NCBI GenBank assembly: GCA_024278275.1
Contig: JAJRTN010000159.1
Span: 1-64,000 of the forward strand
From: Candidatus Hydrogenedentota bacterium
GTDB lineage: Bacteria; Hydrogenedentota; Hydrogenedentia; Hydrogenedentales; JAJRTN01
Direction of reading: 5' to 3'
Length of the DNA: 64,000 bases
Shown here: positions 10,543 to 19,122 of the stretch, piece after piece
How positions within the stretch are numbered: position 1 is the stretch's first letter
How the letters are laid out: each line of letters begins with the position of its first letter
Translations under genes and position numbers: made by a program
Notes under the pieces: model-generated
Database searches by the model: none
What the model saw: the letters and a program-made list of their open reading frames with translations, nothing else
What the model was told of the DNA's origin: nothing

Positions 10543-10952
10543 GGTTCTTCCCGTGAAGCAAACTTCCGGGTTGTCCGCTCTTCATGCACCCCGCGGAGCG
10601 GCTGAATATAGGGTATTGTCTCTTACCGGCAAAGTTTGGTGCAAATGGTCAACCATACACGGGCCCGAGCCTGCACCCCGACGCGCGCGGGGTTGATTTC
10701 CGTCCCTCAAATAGGGTTGACTTACCGAAGCGGTGTTTGTCTGTACACAGCCCGCTGTTCACCGCCCCTGTTTACCTTACTCGTGCCACGTGGAGCATAG
10801 AACCCAATCTCACCCGGGTACGTTCGAGATAACAACCGGAGCGCGGCCCGCATTGGTCATCCCTTGTGTAAGCGCGGGGGTTTAATGGACCATTATTGCG
10901 ACGCACGGACTTTTCAAACACGATTATACGTAATCTCCTGGAAAGGCATTGC
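10543..10952. other. 410-bp divergent intergenic region with short dispersed repeat
   Basis: Spacer between the BNR protein gene (minus) and the pyrophosphatase gene (plus). It contains gcaccccgcggagcggc at 10586-10602. The same 17 bases recur inverted at 50058-50074. No protein or RNA gene was recognised. Confidence 0.45.
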
Positions 10953-11639
10953 ATGACGAGTTTCAAAAACGAACCCACCTGGGCCCTTCTGGGGGATCTT
11001 TTTCGCGCACACCCGTGGCACGGCATTCAAATTGGCGATCTGGCGCCGGAGGTGATCCAGGTCTACATCGAGATGTTGCCCACCGACACGGTGAAGTATG
11101 AGTTGGACAAACAAACCGGCCTGCTTCGGGTCGACCGTCCCCAACGCTTTTCAAGTGTCTGTCCGGAACTCTACGGCATGGTACCGCAGACTTACTGCGG
11201 GGAACGTGTGGCGGAGTACTGCCGGCGCAAAACCGGTCGCGACGGCATCCAGGGGGACGGTGATCCCCTGGATATCTGCGTGCTCACGGAGAAACACATC
11301 ACCCACGCCAACATTTTCATGCGCGCCCGGCCTGTCGGCGGTTTGCGCATGCTCGACGGCAACGAGGCGGACGACAAGATTATCGCGATTCTTGACGGCG
11401 ACCCTTCCTACGGTTACTGGCAGGACATATCGCAGTGTCCATCCATGGTGATTGAGCGCCTTCGACACTACTTTCTCACCTACAAGCAGGCCCCCGATTC
11501 AGAGCGTACCGTGTGCGAGATCACCCATGTCTACGGACACGAGGAAGCCCTTGAGGTCATTCGCCGCTCGCGGGAGGATTACCTGGAGCGATATGGCGAC
11601 CTCGCCGAGCTTCTCCGCAGCATCCAGGAACAGCGCTGA
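10953..11639 (+). CDS. ppa: inorganic pyrophosphatase (family I)
   Basis: Soluble Mg-dependent enzyme that hydrolyses pyrophosphate, 228 aa. Visible: VKYELDKQTG at residues 47-56, YGMVPQTYCG at 74-83, and the metal-binding signature DGDPLDICVL with D102, D104 and D107. ATG at 10953 follows GGAAAGG with six-base spacing and gives a family-like N-terminus. An ATG at 10896 in the same frame lacks such a site. The protein is longer than the E. coli enzyme (about 175 aa), with an added C-terminal helical region, as in a subset of bacterial family I members. It appears monocistronic. Confidence 0.9.
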   Translation: MTSFKNEPTWALLGDLFRAHPWHGIQIGDLAPEVIQVYIEMLPTDTVKYELDKQTGLLRVDRPQRFSSVCPELYGMVPQTYCGERVAEYCRRKTGRDGIQGDGDPLDICVLTEKHITHANIFMRARPVGGLRMLDGNEADDKIIAILDGDPSYGYWQDISQCPSMVIERLRHYFLTYKQAPDSERTVCEITHVYGHEEALEVIRRSREDYLERYGDLAELLRSIQEQR

Positions 11640-11712
11640 ACGGGGCGACCCACGTCCCTCGCAAAGGCGGTCTCCCGGTTTCACTTCGCCGGGTCGGGGC
11701 GGCGGAAGAAGG

Positions 11713-12291
11713 TCAGTTTACTTCAACGCCCACTTTCGCCAGGGCGCGGCGCAGGTCGTCGGGTGTGAAAGGTTTCTGTAAGAGCATCTCCGCGCCCAGT
11801 TCAATGATTCTCTGGGCCACGTCCCCCTCGTAATAACCGGTCATGGCGATAATCTTCGCGGAGGTGGCATTCGGATCCGCTTTGATGCGGCGGCATACCT
11901 CGAAGCCATCCAGACCGGGCAGACGCAGGTCAAGAAAAATGACGTTCGGCCGAAACGTGGCCACCTGGTGGCCTGCGTCGTAGCCGTCCATGGCCACCTC
12001 GATCTGGAAAGGCGTTCTCGACCGCTCCAGGAAACGGCGTATAACGGAGATCACGGCCTTTTCGTCATCCACCACCAGGATCTTAACGCCCGAGTTGTCC
12101 AGGTCCTCGTGAACGGGAATGTTGTTATCGCGCAGGAAACGTATCAGGTCCTCCCTGCGGATACGCCGGTGTCCCCCCGGCGTCTTGAAGACTTGAATGC
12201 GGCCCGCCTCCGCCCACTTGCGGATAGTATCCGCGGTAACATGGCAATATCGCGCTACCTCAGAGGTGCTGAAAGATTGTTTCGTTTCCAT
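11713..12291 (-). CDS. HTH-REC response regulator (MerR/excisionase-type HTH plus receiver)
   Basis: A 192-aa regulator with an inverted domain order. Residues 6-58 form a MerR/excisionase-type helix-turn-helix (SEVARYCHVTADTIRKWAEAG, then the wing TPGGHRRI). Residues 69-190 form a CheY-like receiver with D75/D76, phosphoacceptor D121 in IFLDLRLPG, T151 and K173. All receiver residues are intact, so phosphorylation is likely. No sensor kinase is adjacent, so the partner is unknown. The gene is convergent with the pyrophosphatase gene and downstream of nothing on its strand, so it is probably transcribed alone. Confidence 0.88.
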   Translation of the reverse strand: METKQSFSTSEVARYCHVTADTIRKWAEAGRIQVFKTPGGHRRIRREDLIRFLRDNNIPVHEDLDNSGVKILVVDDEKAVISVIRRFLERSRTPFQIEVAMDGYDAGHQVATFRPNVIFLDLRLPGLDGFEVCRRIKADPNATSAKIIAMTGYYEGDVAQRIIELGAEMLLQKPFTPDDLRRALAKVGVEVN

Positions 12292-12393
12292 GATCGGTGT
12301 TGTCCCGCACGGTTTTCCTTGAAATTATGACTTATTTTAGCAGATTCACGTGATATATTCCAGCGGATTAATCATAAAGCCCCGTAAATCGCT

Positions 12394-14949
12394 TCAATGG
12401 GTGGAACCGGACGGACGCAATCCAACCATGGCGAAAAGCGCCAGGATACAGGACGACAACGTGACGGCCACCCCGGCATAAACCCGCACGGGCCGGTACA
12501 CAAAGCGGGCATAGTGCGTGCCCGGGGGGATCTCCACTGCCTTGAAGGCGTCGTTGGCAAGAAGAATGGGGACGGGTTTCCCGTCGATGAAAGCCTGCCA
12601 GCCGGGATAGGCGGCATCGAAAAAGCTCAGAATACGGTAGCCCGGCAGGTCTTCGAGCAATAACGAGACCTCGTTGGCGGTCCGCGACAGTACACGAATG
12701 TGCCGATCCTCATCGGCGTCATCGGCCAGGAGGAACACCTCCTTCAGATCCAGTTTCGCCCCGGGATCGCCCAAGGCGAAGGTAATCGTCGGCCGGAGCC
12801 GCACAAAGTCCGGAAGCGGCAGTTGCAGCGTGATCGGCCCGCGCCGCCGCGGCGCGATGCGTGCCCGTTTTCCCCGTTGCCATTGCCCGGTGTCCGGGTC
12901 GCGGAAGACGCTCTCGCAAGTCAGGCGGCCCGTGTTTTGGAAGGTCAGGCACAGTACCGTATATTGCGGCGGCAGATTGATGATCGGCAGGTTCAGAACC
13001 CGTTTTGTCGTTCCCGGCCGAACCCGCTGTCGCAGCCCGGCCAGGGCTTCTTCCGAAAGATAATCCATGCGCCGCGCTTGGTTTGAAAGCGCCACGGGAG
13101 GCACCTCGGACGCCGCCACCCGCGGCACGGCGAGTTTGCCCGGGTTTTGCAGGAAGACCGTGGTGGCGGCGGGAAAGAGGGTGTCCTTTCCGCGCAGCGG
13201 TCCGTCCACGTATTGCCTCGCCAACCAGAAGGCGCGTTTGAGGAAGAGGTTGCCCCGGTGGTTCTCCTGGGTGATCTCGTTATCCTTCACGCTTCGCTGG
13301 TAGCGCCGGCCCCGCGCGTCTCCCGCCAGCACGCGCCGCACCGCGCGTAAGTGGACGGGGTCGTAGCCGTGCATGGCGGGGCGCAGCGCGTAGAGGTGGC
13401 GGTTCTGCACGTGATCCACACCGCGCCGATTGTCCGGCCAGAAGGGATCGCCGCCGGGGAACACCCCCGCCCAGGTGGTGAAGTTTTTTCGCGTGGTGAT
13501 ACGGGGAACGTACTTCCCGTTCCACACCGCGGTTTCCGCGAAGACCAGGACAACGAGGAGGATGGCCCACGACAGGCGGCCCGGCGTCCACGGGGTCAGC
13601 ACCATGATGCCGGCCGCAATGGCCGGCAGCACGACCACCGCGAGACCGGGAGCCAGGAACGTGTCCGGGCCGATAAGTCCGAGCAGGGTCCGCAGGAAAA
13701 CAAAGCCCGCCCCCGCCAGTGTCACGCTCAGCAACACGCGGCCCCATCGGGACCGGGTTCGGTCGCCGAGCGCGTCGAGTCCCGCGGCCGCGAGCAGTGC
13801 CAGGGGAAGGAGCGCGAAGTCGAAAGCCCGGTTCGATCCGATCATCTGGAAGGGTGCCAGACCATAGAAGATACGCGACAGGGGCCAGGGCGGCCCCATG
13901 GCGAGATCGAAAAGCAACAGGAAAAGCAGGACGCAGAGCAGGGACACCCGCCAACGCCGGTACGCCAGCCCGGCGAGGACCAATAACAACCCGGCCACGC
14001 CGAAGCCTCGAATGTCCTCGACCGCCCATTGGGTGCCGGGAAAGCGGACGAGGTCGTGGTAGAGCTTCTCGGGCGTACCGCCATAATGGGGCGCGGCCAG
14101 GCGCTGGTTGGCATCGTTGCTGCGGCCACTGTGCGCGGCCAGTTCCATGCCCGGCGCGAGCAACGCCGCGGCAACGAGGAGCCCCACGATCAACGCCGTA
14201 CCGCCATAGAGCACGTCGCCTCCCAGCACGCGCGCTCGGGAACAGTTGCGCAGGGCTTCCGCCCTCGGAAAGAGGAAGCGTGTGAAAACGGCATGGGCGA
14301 CGCAGGTGCAAACGAGGTAGGGGGCGATATTCATGGTGCCCGCCAGAAGCGCGATCCCCAGCAGGATGCCCGCGCCACAGCCCAGGCGGACACGCCGTCG
14401 CCAATCGCCCGCGGCCAGGGCGCGCAGGTTGATGAGCAGCAACCAGGGAAGCCACGACACCATGTTGATGAAATGGTATTCGCCAACCCGGCGGATCCAG
14501 ATGGCGCTGAACATGAACAGCAACGCGGCGAGAATGGACGCGGAAAAAGTGAGCCGGTAGCGTCGCGCCAGGAAGAAGATCCCAAGCCCCGCCCAAAGCA
14601 GGTGCAGGCCGATCATGATGGCCCATCCCAACTGTGATTTGAACGGTGTCGGGTGGAAGGTGAGCAGGGAACGCAGGAGGTTCGGCGGGTAGAAAGCGGC
14701 CGTCACGGGGTTGGCGGCATAGGGCATGCCACACAGGGTCAACGGATTCCAGAGGGGGAAGACGTGCTGCTCGTGCAGGCAATAGTCAAGGTAGTAGGCA
14801 TAGGGCCCCTGCGCGCGGTAGACGTCGTAACCGCCGGAGAGTTCGGCCCAGTCGCCGAAGAACACGGTGCGGTAGGTGACGACACCCGCGGCCGTCAGGA
14901 GCAGCGTGGCCGCCAAGGCGACACCTATCCGGCGCGACCGCGCACTCAC
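12394..14949 (-). CDS. YfhO-family polytopic membrane protein (GT-C-like)
   Basis: An 851-aa integral membrane protein of the YfhO type. It has an N-terminal helix, then about a dozen membrane segments up to roughly residue 480, and a large soluble C-terminal region ending in another membrane helix. The C-terminal block (LPGYRILSFFDAAYPGW, GTHYARFVYRP) is the characteristic YfhO end. Family members are GT-C-fold proteins linked to glycosylation of cell-wall polymers with lipid-linked sugars. The ATG overlaps the stop of the upstream acyltransferase gene by 4 bases (ATGA), so the two are translationally coupled. It is the last gene of a three-gene minus-strand operon. Confidence 0.85.
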   Translation of the reverse strand: MSARSRRIGVALAATLLLTAAGVVTYRTVFFGDWAELSGGYDVYRAQGPYAYYLDYCLHEQHVFPLWNPLTLCGMPYAANPVTAAFYPPNLLRSLLTFHPTPFKSQLGWAIMIGLHLLWAGLGIFFLARRYRLTFSASILAALLFMFSAIWIRRVGEYHFINMVSWLPWLLLINLRALAAGDWRRRVRLGCGAGILLGIALLAGTMNIAPYLVCTCVAHAVFTRFLFPRAEALRNCSRARVLGGDVLYGGTALIVGLLVAAALLAPGMELAAHSGRSNDANQRLAAPHYGGTPEKLYHDLVRFPGTQWAVEDIRGFGVAGLLLVLAGLAYRRWRVSLLCVLLFLLLFDLAMGPPWPLSRIFYGLAPFQMIGSNRAFDFALLPLALLAAAGLDALGDRTRSRWGRVLLSVTLAGAGFVFLRTLLGLIGPDTFLAPGLAVVVLPAIAAGIMVLTPWTPGRLSWAILLVVLVFAETAVWNGKYVPRITTRKNFTTWAGVFPGGDPFWPDNRRGVDHVQNRHLYALRPAMHGYDPVHLRAVRRVLAGDARGRRYQRSVKDNEITQENHRGNLFLKRAFWLARQYVDGPLRGKDTLFPAATTVFLQNPGKLAVPRVAASEVPPVALSNQARRMDYLSEEALAGLRQRVRPGTTKRVLNLPIINLPPQYTVLCLTFQNTGRLTCESVFRDPDTGQWQRGKRARIAPRRRGPITLQLPLPDFVRLRPTITFALGDPGAKLDLKEVFLLADDADEDRHIRVLSRTANEVSLLLEDLPGYRILSFFDAAYPGWQAFIDGKPVPILLANDAFKAVEIPPGTHYARFVYRPVRVYAGVAVTLSSCILALFAMVGLRPSGSTH

Positions 14950-15578
14950 GGGAGTGTCCTGTGTAAACGCGCGGGAACGCCGGCCATCACGCTGTCATCC
15001 GCCACCGCGCGGGTCACCACCGCCCCCGCGCCGATCACGCAGCCCCGGCCCACGCTTGTACGGGGAAGAACCACCGCGCCCGTGCCCAGCGCCGCCAGGC
15101 GCCCCACGGTGACATGGCCCGCCAGGTGTACCCCGGGTGCCAGGGTGGCGAAGTCTTCGAGCGTGGCGTCATGGCTGATCGTGGCGTTGAGATTGACAAT
15201 GACATGCGCGCCCAGGCGAACGTCCGTGCTGACGACCGCCCCCGCACCGATGATGCACCCCGCGCCGACACGGGCCGAGGAGGACACGGTGGCGCGGGGG
15301 TGAATGGCGGTGGCGAATCGTGCGCCCCGCGCTTCCAACGCCGCTGCCAGCGCGGCGCGGCCCCGGGGATCGCCCACGGCGCAGACCACGCGCGCCTCGG
15401 GGTGATCCCGCAGCCAGTCGCGCCCGCCCAGCACCGCTTTGCCCGAACAGGTTCCGCCATGTTCCGGAGCGTCATCCGTGAGGAAACCGGCTACCTCCGC
15501 CCCGGCGCGGGCCAGCGCGTCGAGCGTCTCGCGGCCCATGCCGCCCGTGCCGTAGATCACCACGGGACCGTCCGTCAT
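14946..15578 (-). CDS. NeuD/PglD-type sugar O-acyltransferase
   Basis: A 210-aa cytoplasmic left-handed beta-helix acyltransferase. The N-terminal Rossmann-like part opens with VVIYGTGGMGRETLDAL. Hexapeptide repeats follow from about residue 95 (IHPRATVSSSARVGAGCIIG, GAVVSTDVRLG, LGTGAVVLPRTSVGRGCVIG), with a catalytic-type His in ATISHDATLED. Family members acetylate amino-sugars or sialic acid with acetyl-CoA. The start at 15578 overlaps the stop of the GT2 gene by ATGA and gives the normal N-terminus. A longer upstream frame only reads through the GT2 gene out of frame. Confidence 0.88.
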   Translation of the reverse strand: MTDGPVVIYGTGGMGRETLDALARAGAEVAGFLTDDAPEHGGTCSGKAVLGGRDWLRDHPEARVVCAVGDPRGRAALAAALEARGARFATAIHPRATVSSSARVGAGCIIGAGAVVSTDVRLGAHVIVNLNATISHDATLEDFATLAPGVHLAGHVTVGRLAALGTGAVVLPRTSVGRGCVIGAGAVVTRAVADDSVMAGVPARLHRTLP

Positions 15579-16540
15579 TCGCCATTCCTCCGCAGCACTT
15601 CGCGAATAACATAGGTGGGGTCTCGCCGCAGGGTGGCGAAATTGCGGATAACATACTCGCCGATGGCCGAAAGCACGGCCAGGGAAACGAGCAAATGCAA
15701 GGCCAGGGCATTCAGGATCAGTCCCGGCGTCACCTCGGGAAGCAGGGAAAAGGGAAGCGCCCAGGCGGCCACGATACGCGCCACCAGCAGCAAGGCGCCC
15801 AGAAAGCACAGCGCCGAAAGGAGTTGAAAGGGACGGTAGGACACGCCCACGAGATGGTCCATGAGAAAGGCGCTGAGGCGCAGCAGGGACCACCCGGATT
15901 TCCCGTGGCGGCGCGGGTGGTGACGCACGGGGATCTCCTTCACCCGCCCGGCTTGCGCGAAGACATAGGCCGTTTGCCAGGGCTTGTACGGACCGAAGCC
16001 GAAGGCGCGCACCAATTCCCCCCGATAAACCTTAAAGGTGCAGCCGAAATCGCGCAGCCGGTGGCGCGCCACGCGCCGCATGATGACGTTGGCCACCCGA
16101 GACGGCAGCGTGCGCAGGAGGCTGTCCTTGCGCTTTTCGCGGTAACCGCTCACGATGTCATGGCCCTCGTCGAAGGCATCGATCAGCCGGGGCAGTTCCT
16201 CGGGATCAAGCTGAAGATCGCTGTCCATGAAAATGAAATGCCGTCCCCGTGCGAGGGAAATACCGCAGCTCATGGCGCAAACCTGCCCCGTGTTGCGGAA
16301 AAGATCCGCCACGGCGCCCACGCGCGGGTCGCGCTCATAAATGGCCTTCAACTTCTCAAAGGTGCCGTCCGTGCTGCCATCATTCACGAAGACGATCTCG
16401 AAGGCGCGGCCCGTGGCCTCCATGGATGCGGAAAGGCGGCCGTGGAACTCGTCAATGGTCGGCTCCTCGAAGTAACACGTGATGATGACCGAGAACTCGG
16501 GCGGCGCATGCTCGGGCCGGGTTGTGACAATTTCGTTCAT
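15575..16540 (-). CDS. family 2 glycosyltransferase, membrane anchored (DPM1/ArnC-like)
   Basis: A 321-aa GT-A glycosyltransferase that probably transfers a sugar to a polyprenyl-phosphate at the inner membrane. The nucleotide-binding segment is VNDGSTDGT (52-60), and the metal-binding DxD is FMDSDLQLD (D106, D108). Two C-terminal membrane helices span about 233-295, as in DPM1/ArnC/GtrB proteins. It is the first gene of the operon GT2, acyltransferase, YfhO, each junction overlapping by four bases. The three together suggest modification or assembly of a surface polysaccharide. Confidence 0.9.
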   Translation of the reverse strand: MNEIVTTRPEHAPPEFSVIITCYFEEPTIDEFHGRLSASMEATGRAFEIVFVNDGSTDGTFEKLKAIYERDPRVGAVADLFRNTGQVCAMSCGISLARGRHFIFMDSDLQLDPEELPRLIDAFDEGHDIVSGYREKRKDSLLRTLPSRVANVIMRRVARHRLRDFGCTFKVYRGELVRAFGFGPYKPWQTAYVFAQAGRVKEIPVRHHPRRHGKSGWSLLRLSAFLMDHLVGVSYRPFQLLSALCFLGALLLVARIVAAWALPFSLLPEVTPGLILNALALHLLVSLAVLSAIGEYVIRNFATLRRDPTYVIREVLRRNGE

Positions 16541-17042
16541 TTCTTCCTGTCCCGCGTTACGTTATCATTCCCCCGACTCCCCCTTCAAAGGGGAGCGCAC
16601 GAAAGACCTTCGGTTTATACGCGAGTCCCCGATAAATGCTCCGGCCAACGGAAAGCATGTCTTTCATAAGGATGGCTCCCTTCGCCAACGGGCATGCAGG
16701 CGCATGCTATTTCCGCACAGCCCCGAAAGGGGCGGCAGCCTGTAACCGTGGGTGAGCGCAGCGAACCCACGGTCAGGTCGTTCTCAAAGTCGATAGCCCC
16801 GGAGGGGTGATAGTCCCCCTGACGTTCACATGGTCTCCCGGAAACCGTTTCAGGCAAAAGAAGGATAGCGATGGCGCCGGATTGCTGCCACCCCTTCGGG
16901 GCTTGGGTATGTTGCGCACGGCAACCGTGGGCTCGCTGCGCTCACCCACGGCTACGGACTGTCGGCCCTTCGGGCCTGAATGGGACATAACCCCATAAAA
17001 CAACTTCCTACCCATGGGTAGGCGCTCGTAACTAAATCGACC
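16541..17042. repeat. repeat-rich intergenic region with inverted pair of palindromes
   Basis: No gene was found. Two hairpins share the core ccgtgggtgagcgcagcg in opposite orientation. The first has a 9-bp stem, 16745-16753 with 16765-16773. The second has a 7-bp stem, 16925-16931 with 16945-16951. Other small palindromes (ccccttcggggct, gcccttcgggcc) lie between and around them. The block from 16733 to 16990 therefore looks like one composite inverted element. Confidence 0.6.
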
Positions 17043-17225
17043 GTGAAGGGTGGGCCTTGGCCCACCATGGCCGTTCTTCCAAGGGAGACGGTTTCGTCGT
17101 CAAGGTTTCCGTCCTGGCGGGTCAAGGCCCACCCGCCACGCCCTGCGTGGGAACGGGAAAATCGGCGTCATCTGCGCAATCTGCGGATACATTATCATGG
17201 AGTCCGCGCTCGCGGGGATGGCGGT
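17043..17225 (+). repeat. dispersed ~185-bp repeat, copy A
   Basis: This stretch matches 42383-42568 along its length with scattered changes. Both share gtgaagggtggg at the start, ttggcccaccatgg, gggagacggttt, caaggcccaccc, cacgccctgcgtgggaac, and a long block ending in attatcatggag. The copy ends in a palindromic gcgctcgcgggg unit like the short GTCATTCCCGCG-type repeats. It lies just upstream of a secreted-protein gene and stays open in frame with it by chance. Confidence 0.75.
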
Positions 17226-17304
17226 TTTGGGGGACACCAGCGCCAGCCGGTACCTTTACCCAACATTGGGGTATACTTGGACACACGTAACGGAGGTATC
17301 TCTC

Positions 17305-19122
17305 ATGGAATGCAGTTTGATAACACGCTTAATCGGCATGGCGCTGGTGGCGTTTTTTGTCGTGGGATGGACGGGTCGCGCTCACGCGGCGGAAGTCGGC
17401 AGGGTTTTCCACGTTAAGGATTACGGCGCCATCCCCGGCGATGGCAGCGACGCGGCGCCCGGCATCCGTGCCGCCATCGCCGCGGCCCGCGGGGCCGGTC
17501 CCGGCGCGGTGGTGCTGCTGGACGCGGGGATCTATCGCGTGAGCAGTGCCGCCGGACGGGGCAAGGTCTGCTTTCCGATGAATGGATGCGACGGCCTGAC
17601 GGTGCGCGGCCAGGGCGCGGCGACGGAACTTATCGTGACCAATCCCCGGTACCGGGTTTTCCATCTCAACGGGTGCAAGAACGCGGTGTTGAAGGATTTC
17701 GTGGTGGACTACGACCCACCGCCTTTCACCCAGGGCACCATCGTCTCGGTGGACCGGGAGGCGGGCACGTTCGTCTATGAACTCCAGCCCGGCTTTCCCT
17801 CTTTGGCGGAGCCCTGGTTCGCCGAATGCCCCGAACCTTATGGTCGATGGGGCATGCTCTTTGACCGCGGGGAGCGACGGCTGAAAACGGGCGCGCCGGA
17901 CTTCTTCTTCATGAAGTCGTGGGAGAACGTAGAGGGCCGCGTATGGCGGATGCACGTGTCGCCGGGACAGGAGGGCAAGCTCCGCGCCATGGAACCGGGC
18001 GACCCCTTTGTCTACATGGCCCGTTCGGGGGGCGCGGTGGTACACTTCGCGGGCTGCATCGACAGCCTGGTCGAGAATGTCACCATCCACGCCTCGCCCG
18101 GCCTGGCCCTCGCGCTGGTGGGGAACGAACAGGTGACCGTGCGCGGCGTGAAGATCCTCTTTCGCGAGGGCACGAACCGGCTGCTTACCACCGACGCCGA
18201 CGGGGTTCATTGTCAGCAGAATCGCAAGGGCCCCATCATCGAGGATTGTCTCTTCGAGGGTATGGCCGACGACAGCATCAATATCTATTGCCCGCCCAAC
18301 GTGATACGGGAGGTGGTGTCGCCCACGGAACTGGTGGTGCGCCGCCATACGCGGATGCGGGACGGTGACCGGATCCAGATCTACGACGCCCGCGCGGGCC
18401 GCATGGTGGGCGTGGTGACGGCGGAAAAGGTGGTCGAGGAACGGGGCACATACCGGCTCACCCTGTCGGAGCCGGTGGCGGGGGTCACCCCCGGCAAGGA
18501 CCATACCGACGCGGATTGCGTCTACAACCTGTCGGCCTGTGGCGCGGGCTTCGCCATCCGCAACAACACCTTCCGTCTGCACCGGCGTCACGGCATTTAC
18601 CTGCGTGCCGGTAACGGGCTGGTCGAGGGAAACACCATCGACCGGGTGGCGGGGCTGGGGATTGTTATCAGCAACGAGCCGACCTGGCCGGAAGGCCCCG
18701 TGCCCTGGAATATCACGGTGCGGAACAACACGGTGAAGGGTGTGGGCTACGCGGCGGGTTACGGCGGCAGTCCCCACGGCGCGGGCATCCAGGCCCAGAG
18801 CGCAAAGCTCGGTTATGCCCCGGCACGGGAACGGGCGGCCCATGATTTCACTTTCGAGAACAACACCATCATCGATCCGCCGGGCAGCGGGTTTTACCTC
18901 GGCGCACTGACCGGCGCGGTGTTGCGCGATAACCGTATCGTCTACCCCGAGTCGCCGCGGGTCCGCGCCACCTCGGCGCCGGTCATCGTTCAGAACGCCG
19001 ACGGCGTTGTGGTGGAGGGCTTGCACATTGAGAGCGAAACACCCGTGGAGCCCGCGGTGCGGCTGTTGGACGAAAGCACCCCGAAGCCGGAGGTTTCGGG
19101 CGTGACGTGGCGGAAGCCTTGA
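17305..19122 (+). CDS. secreted right-handed parallel beta-helix protein
   Basis: A 605-aa exported protein. The start ATG at 17305 has a strong GGAGGT seven bases upstream and gives a clean signal peptide (MECSLITRLIGMALVAFFVV, cleavage after AHA at about residue 28). The frame continuing upstream to 17050 only translates dispersed repeat A and was rejected. After the signal, VFHVKDYGAIPGDGSDAAP is the typical opening of pectate-lyase-3-type beta-helices. NNTF, GNTI and NNTV turns then repeat to the C-terminus (PbH1-like repeats). It probably acts on a polysaccharide, but catalytic residues cannot be assigned. The following gene begins within its last 16 bases. Confidence 0.8.
   Translation: MECSLITRLIGMALVAFFVVGWTGRAHAAEVGRVFHVKDYGAIPGDGSDAAPGIRAAIAAARGAGPGAVVLLDAGIYRVSSAAGRGKVCFPMNGCDGLTVRGQGAATELIVTNPRYRVFHLNGCKNAVLKDFVVDYDPPPFTQGTIVSVDREAGTFVYELQPGFPSLAEPWFAECPEPYGRWGMLFDRGERRLKTGAPDFFFMKSWENVEGRVWRMHVSPGQEGKLRAMEPGDPFVYMARSGGAVVHFAGCIDSLVENVTIHASPGLALALVGNEQVTVRGVKILFREGTNRLLTTDADGVHCQQNRKGPIIEDCLFEGMADDSINIYCPPNVIREVVSPTELVVRRHTRMRDGDRIQIYDARAGRMVGVVTAEKVVEERGTYRLTLSEPVAGVTPGKDHTDADCVYNLSACGAGFAIRNNTFRLHRRHGIYLRAGNGLVEGNTIDRVAGLGIVISNEPTWPEGPVPWNITVRNNTVKGVGYAAGYGGSPHGAGIQAQSAKLGYAPARERAAHDFTFENNTIIDPPGSGFYLGALTGAVLRDNRIVYPESPRVRATSAPVIVQNADGVVVEGLHIESETPVEPAVRLLDESTPKPEVSGVTWRKP

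Noticed and set aside
17050-17304. N-terminal extension of the beta-helix protein
   Set aside because: It translates dispersed repeat A and lacks a ribosome site; GGAGGT and a signal peptide support ATG 17305.
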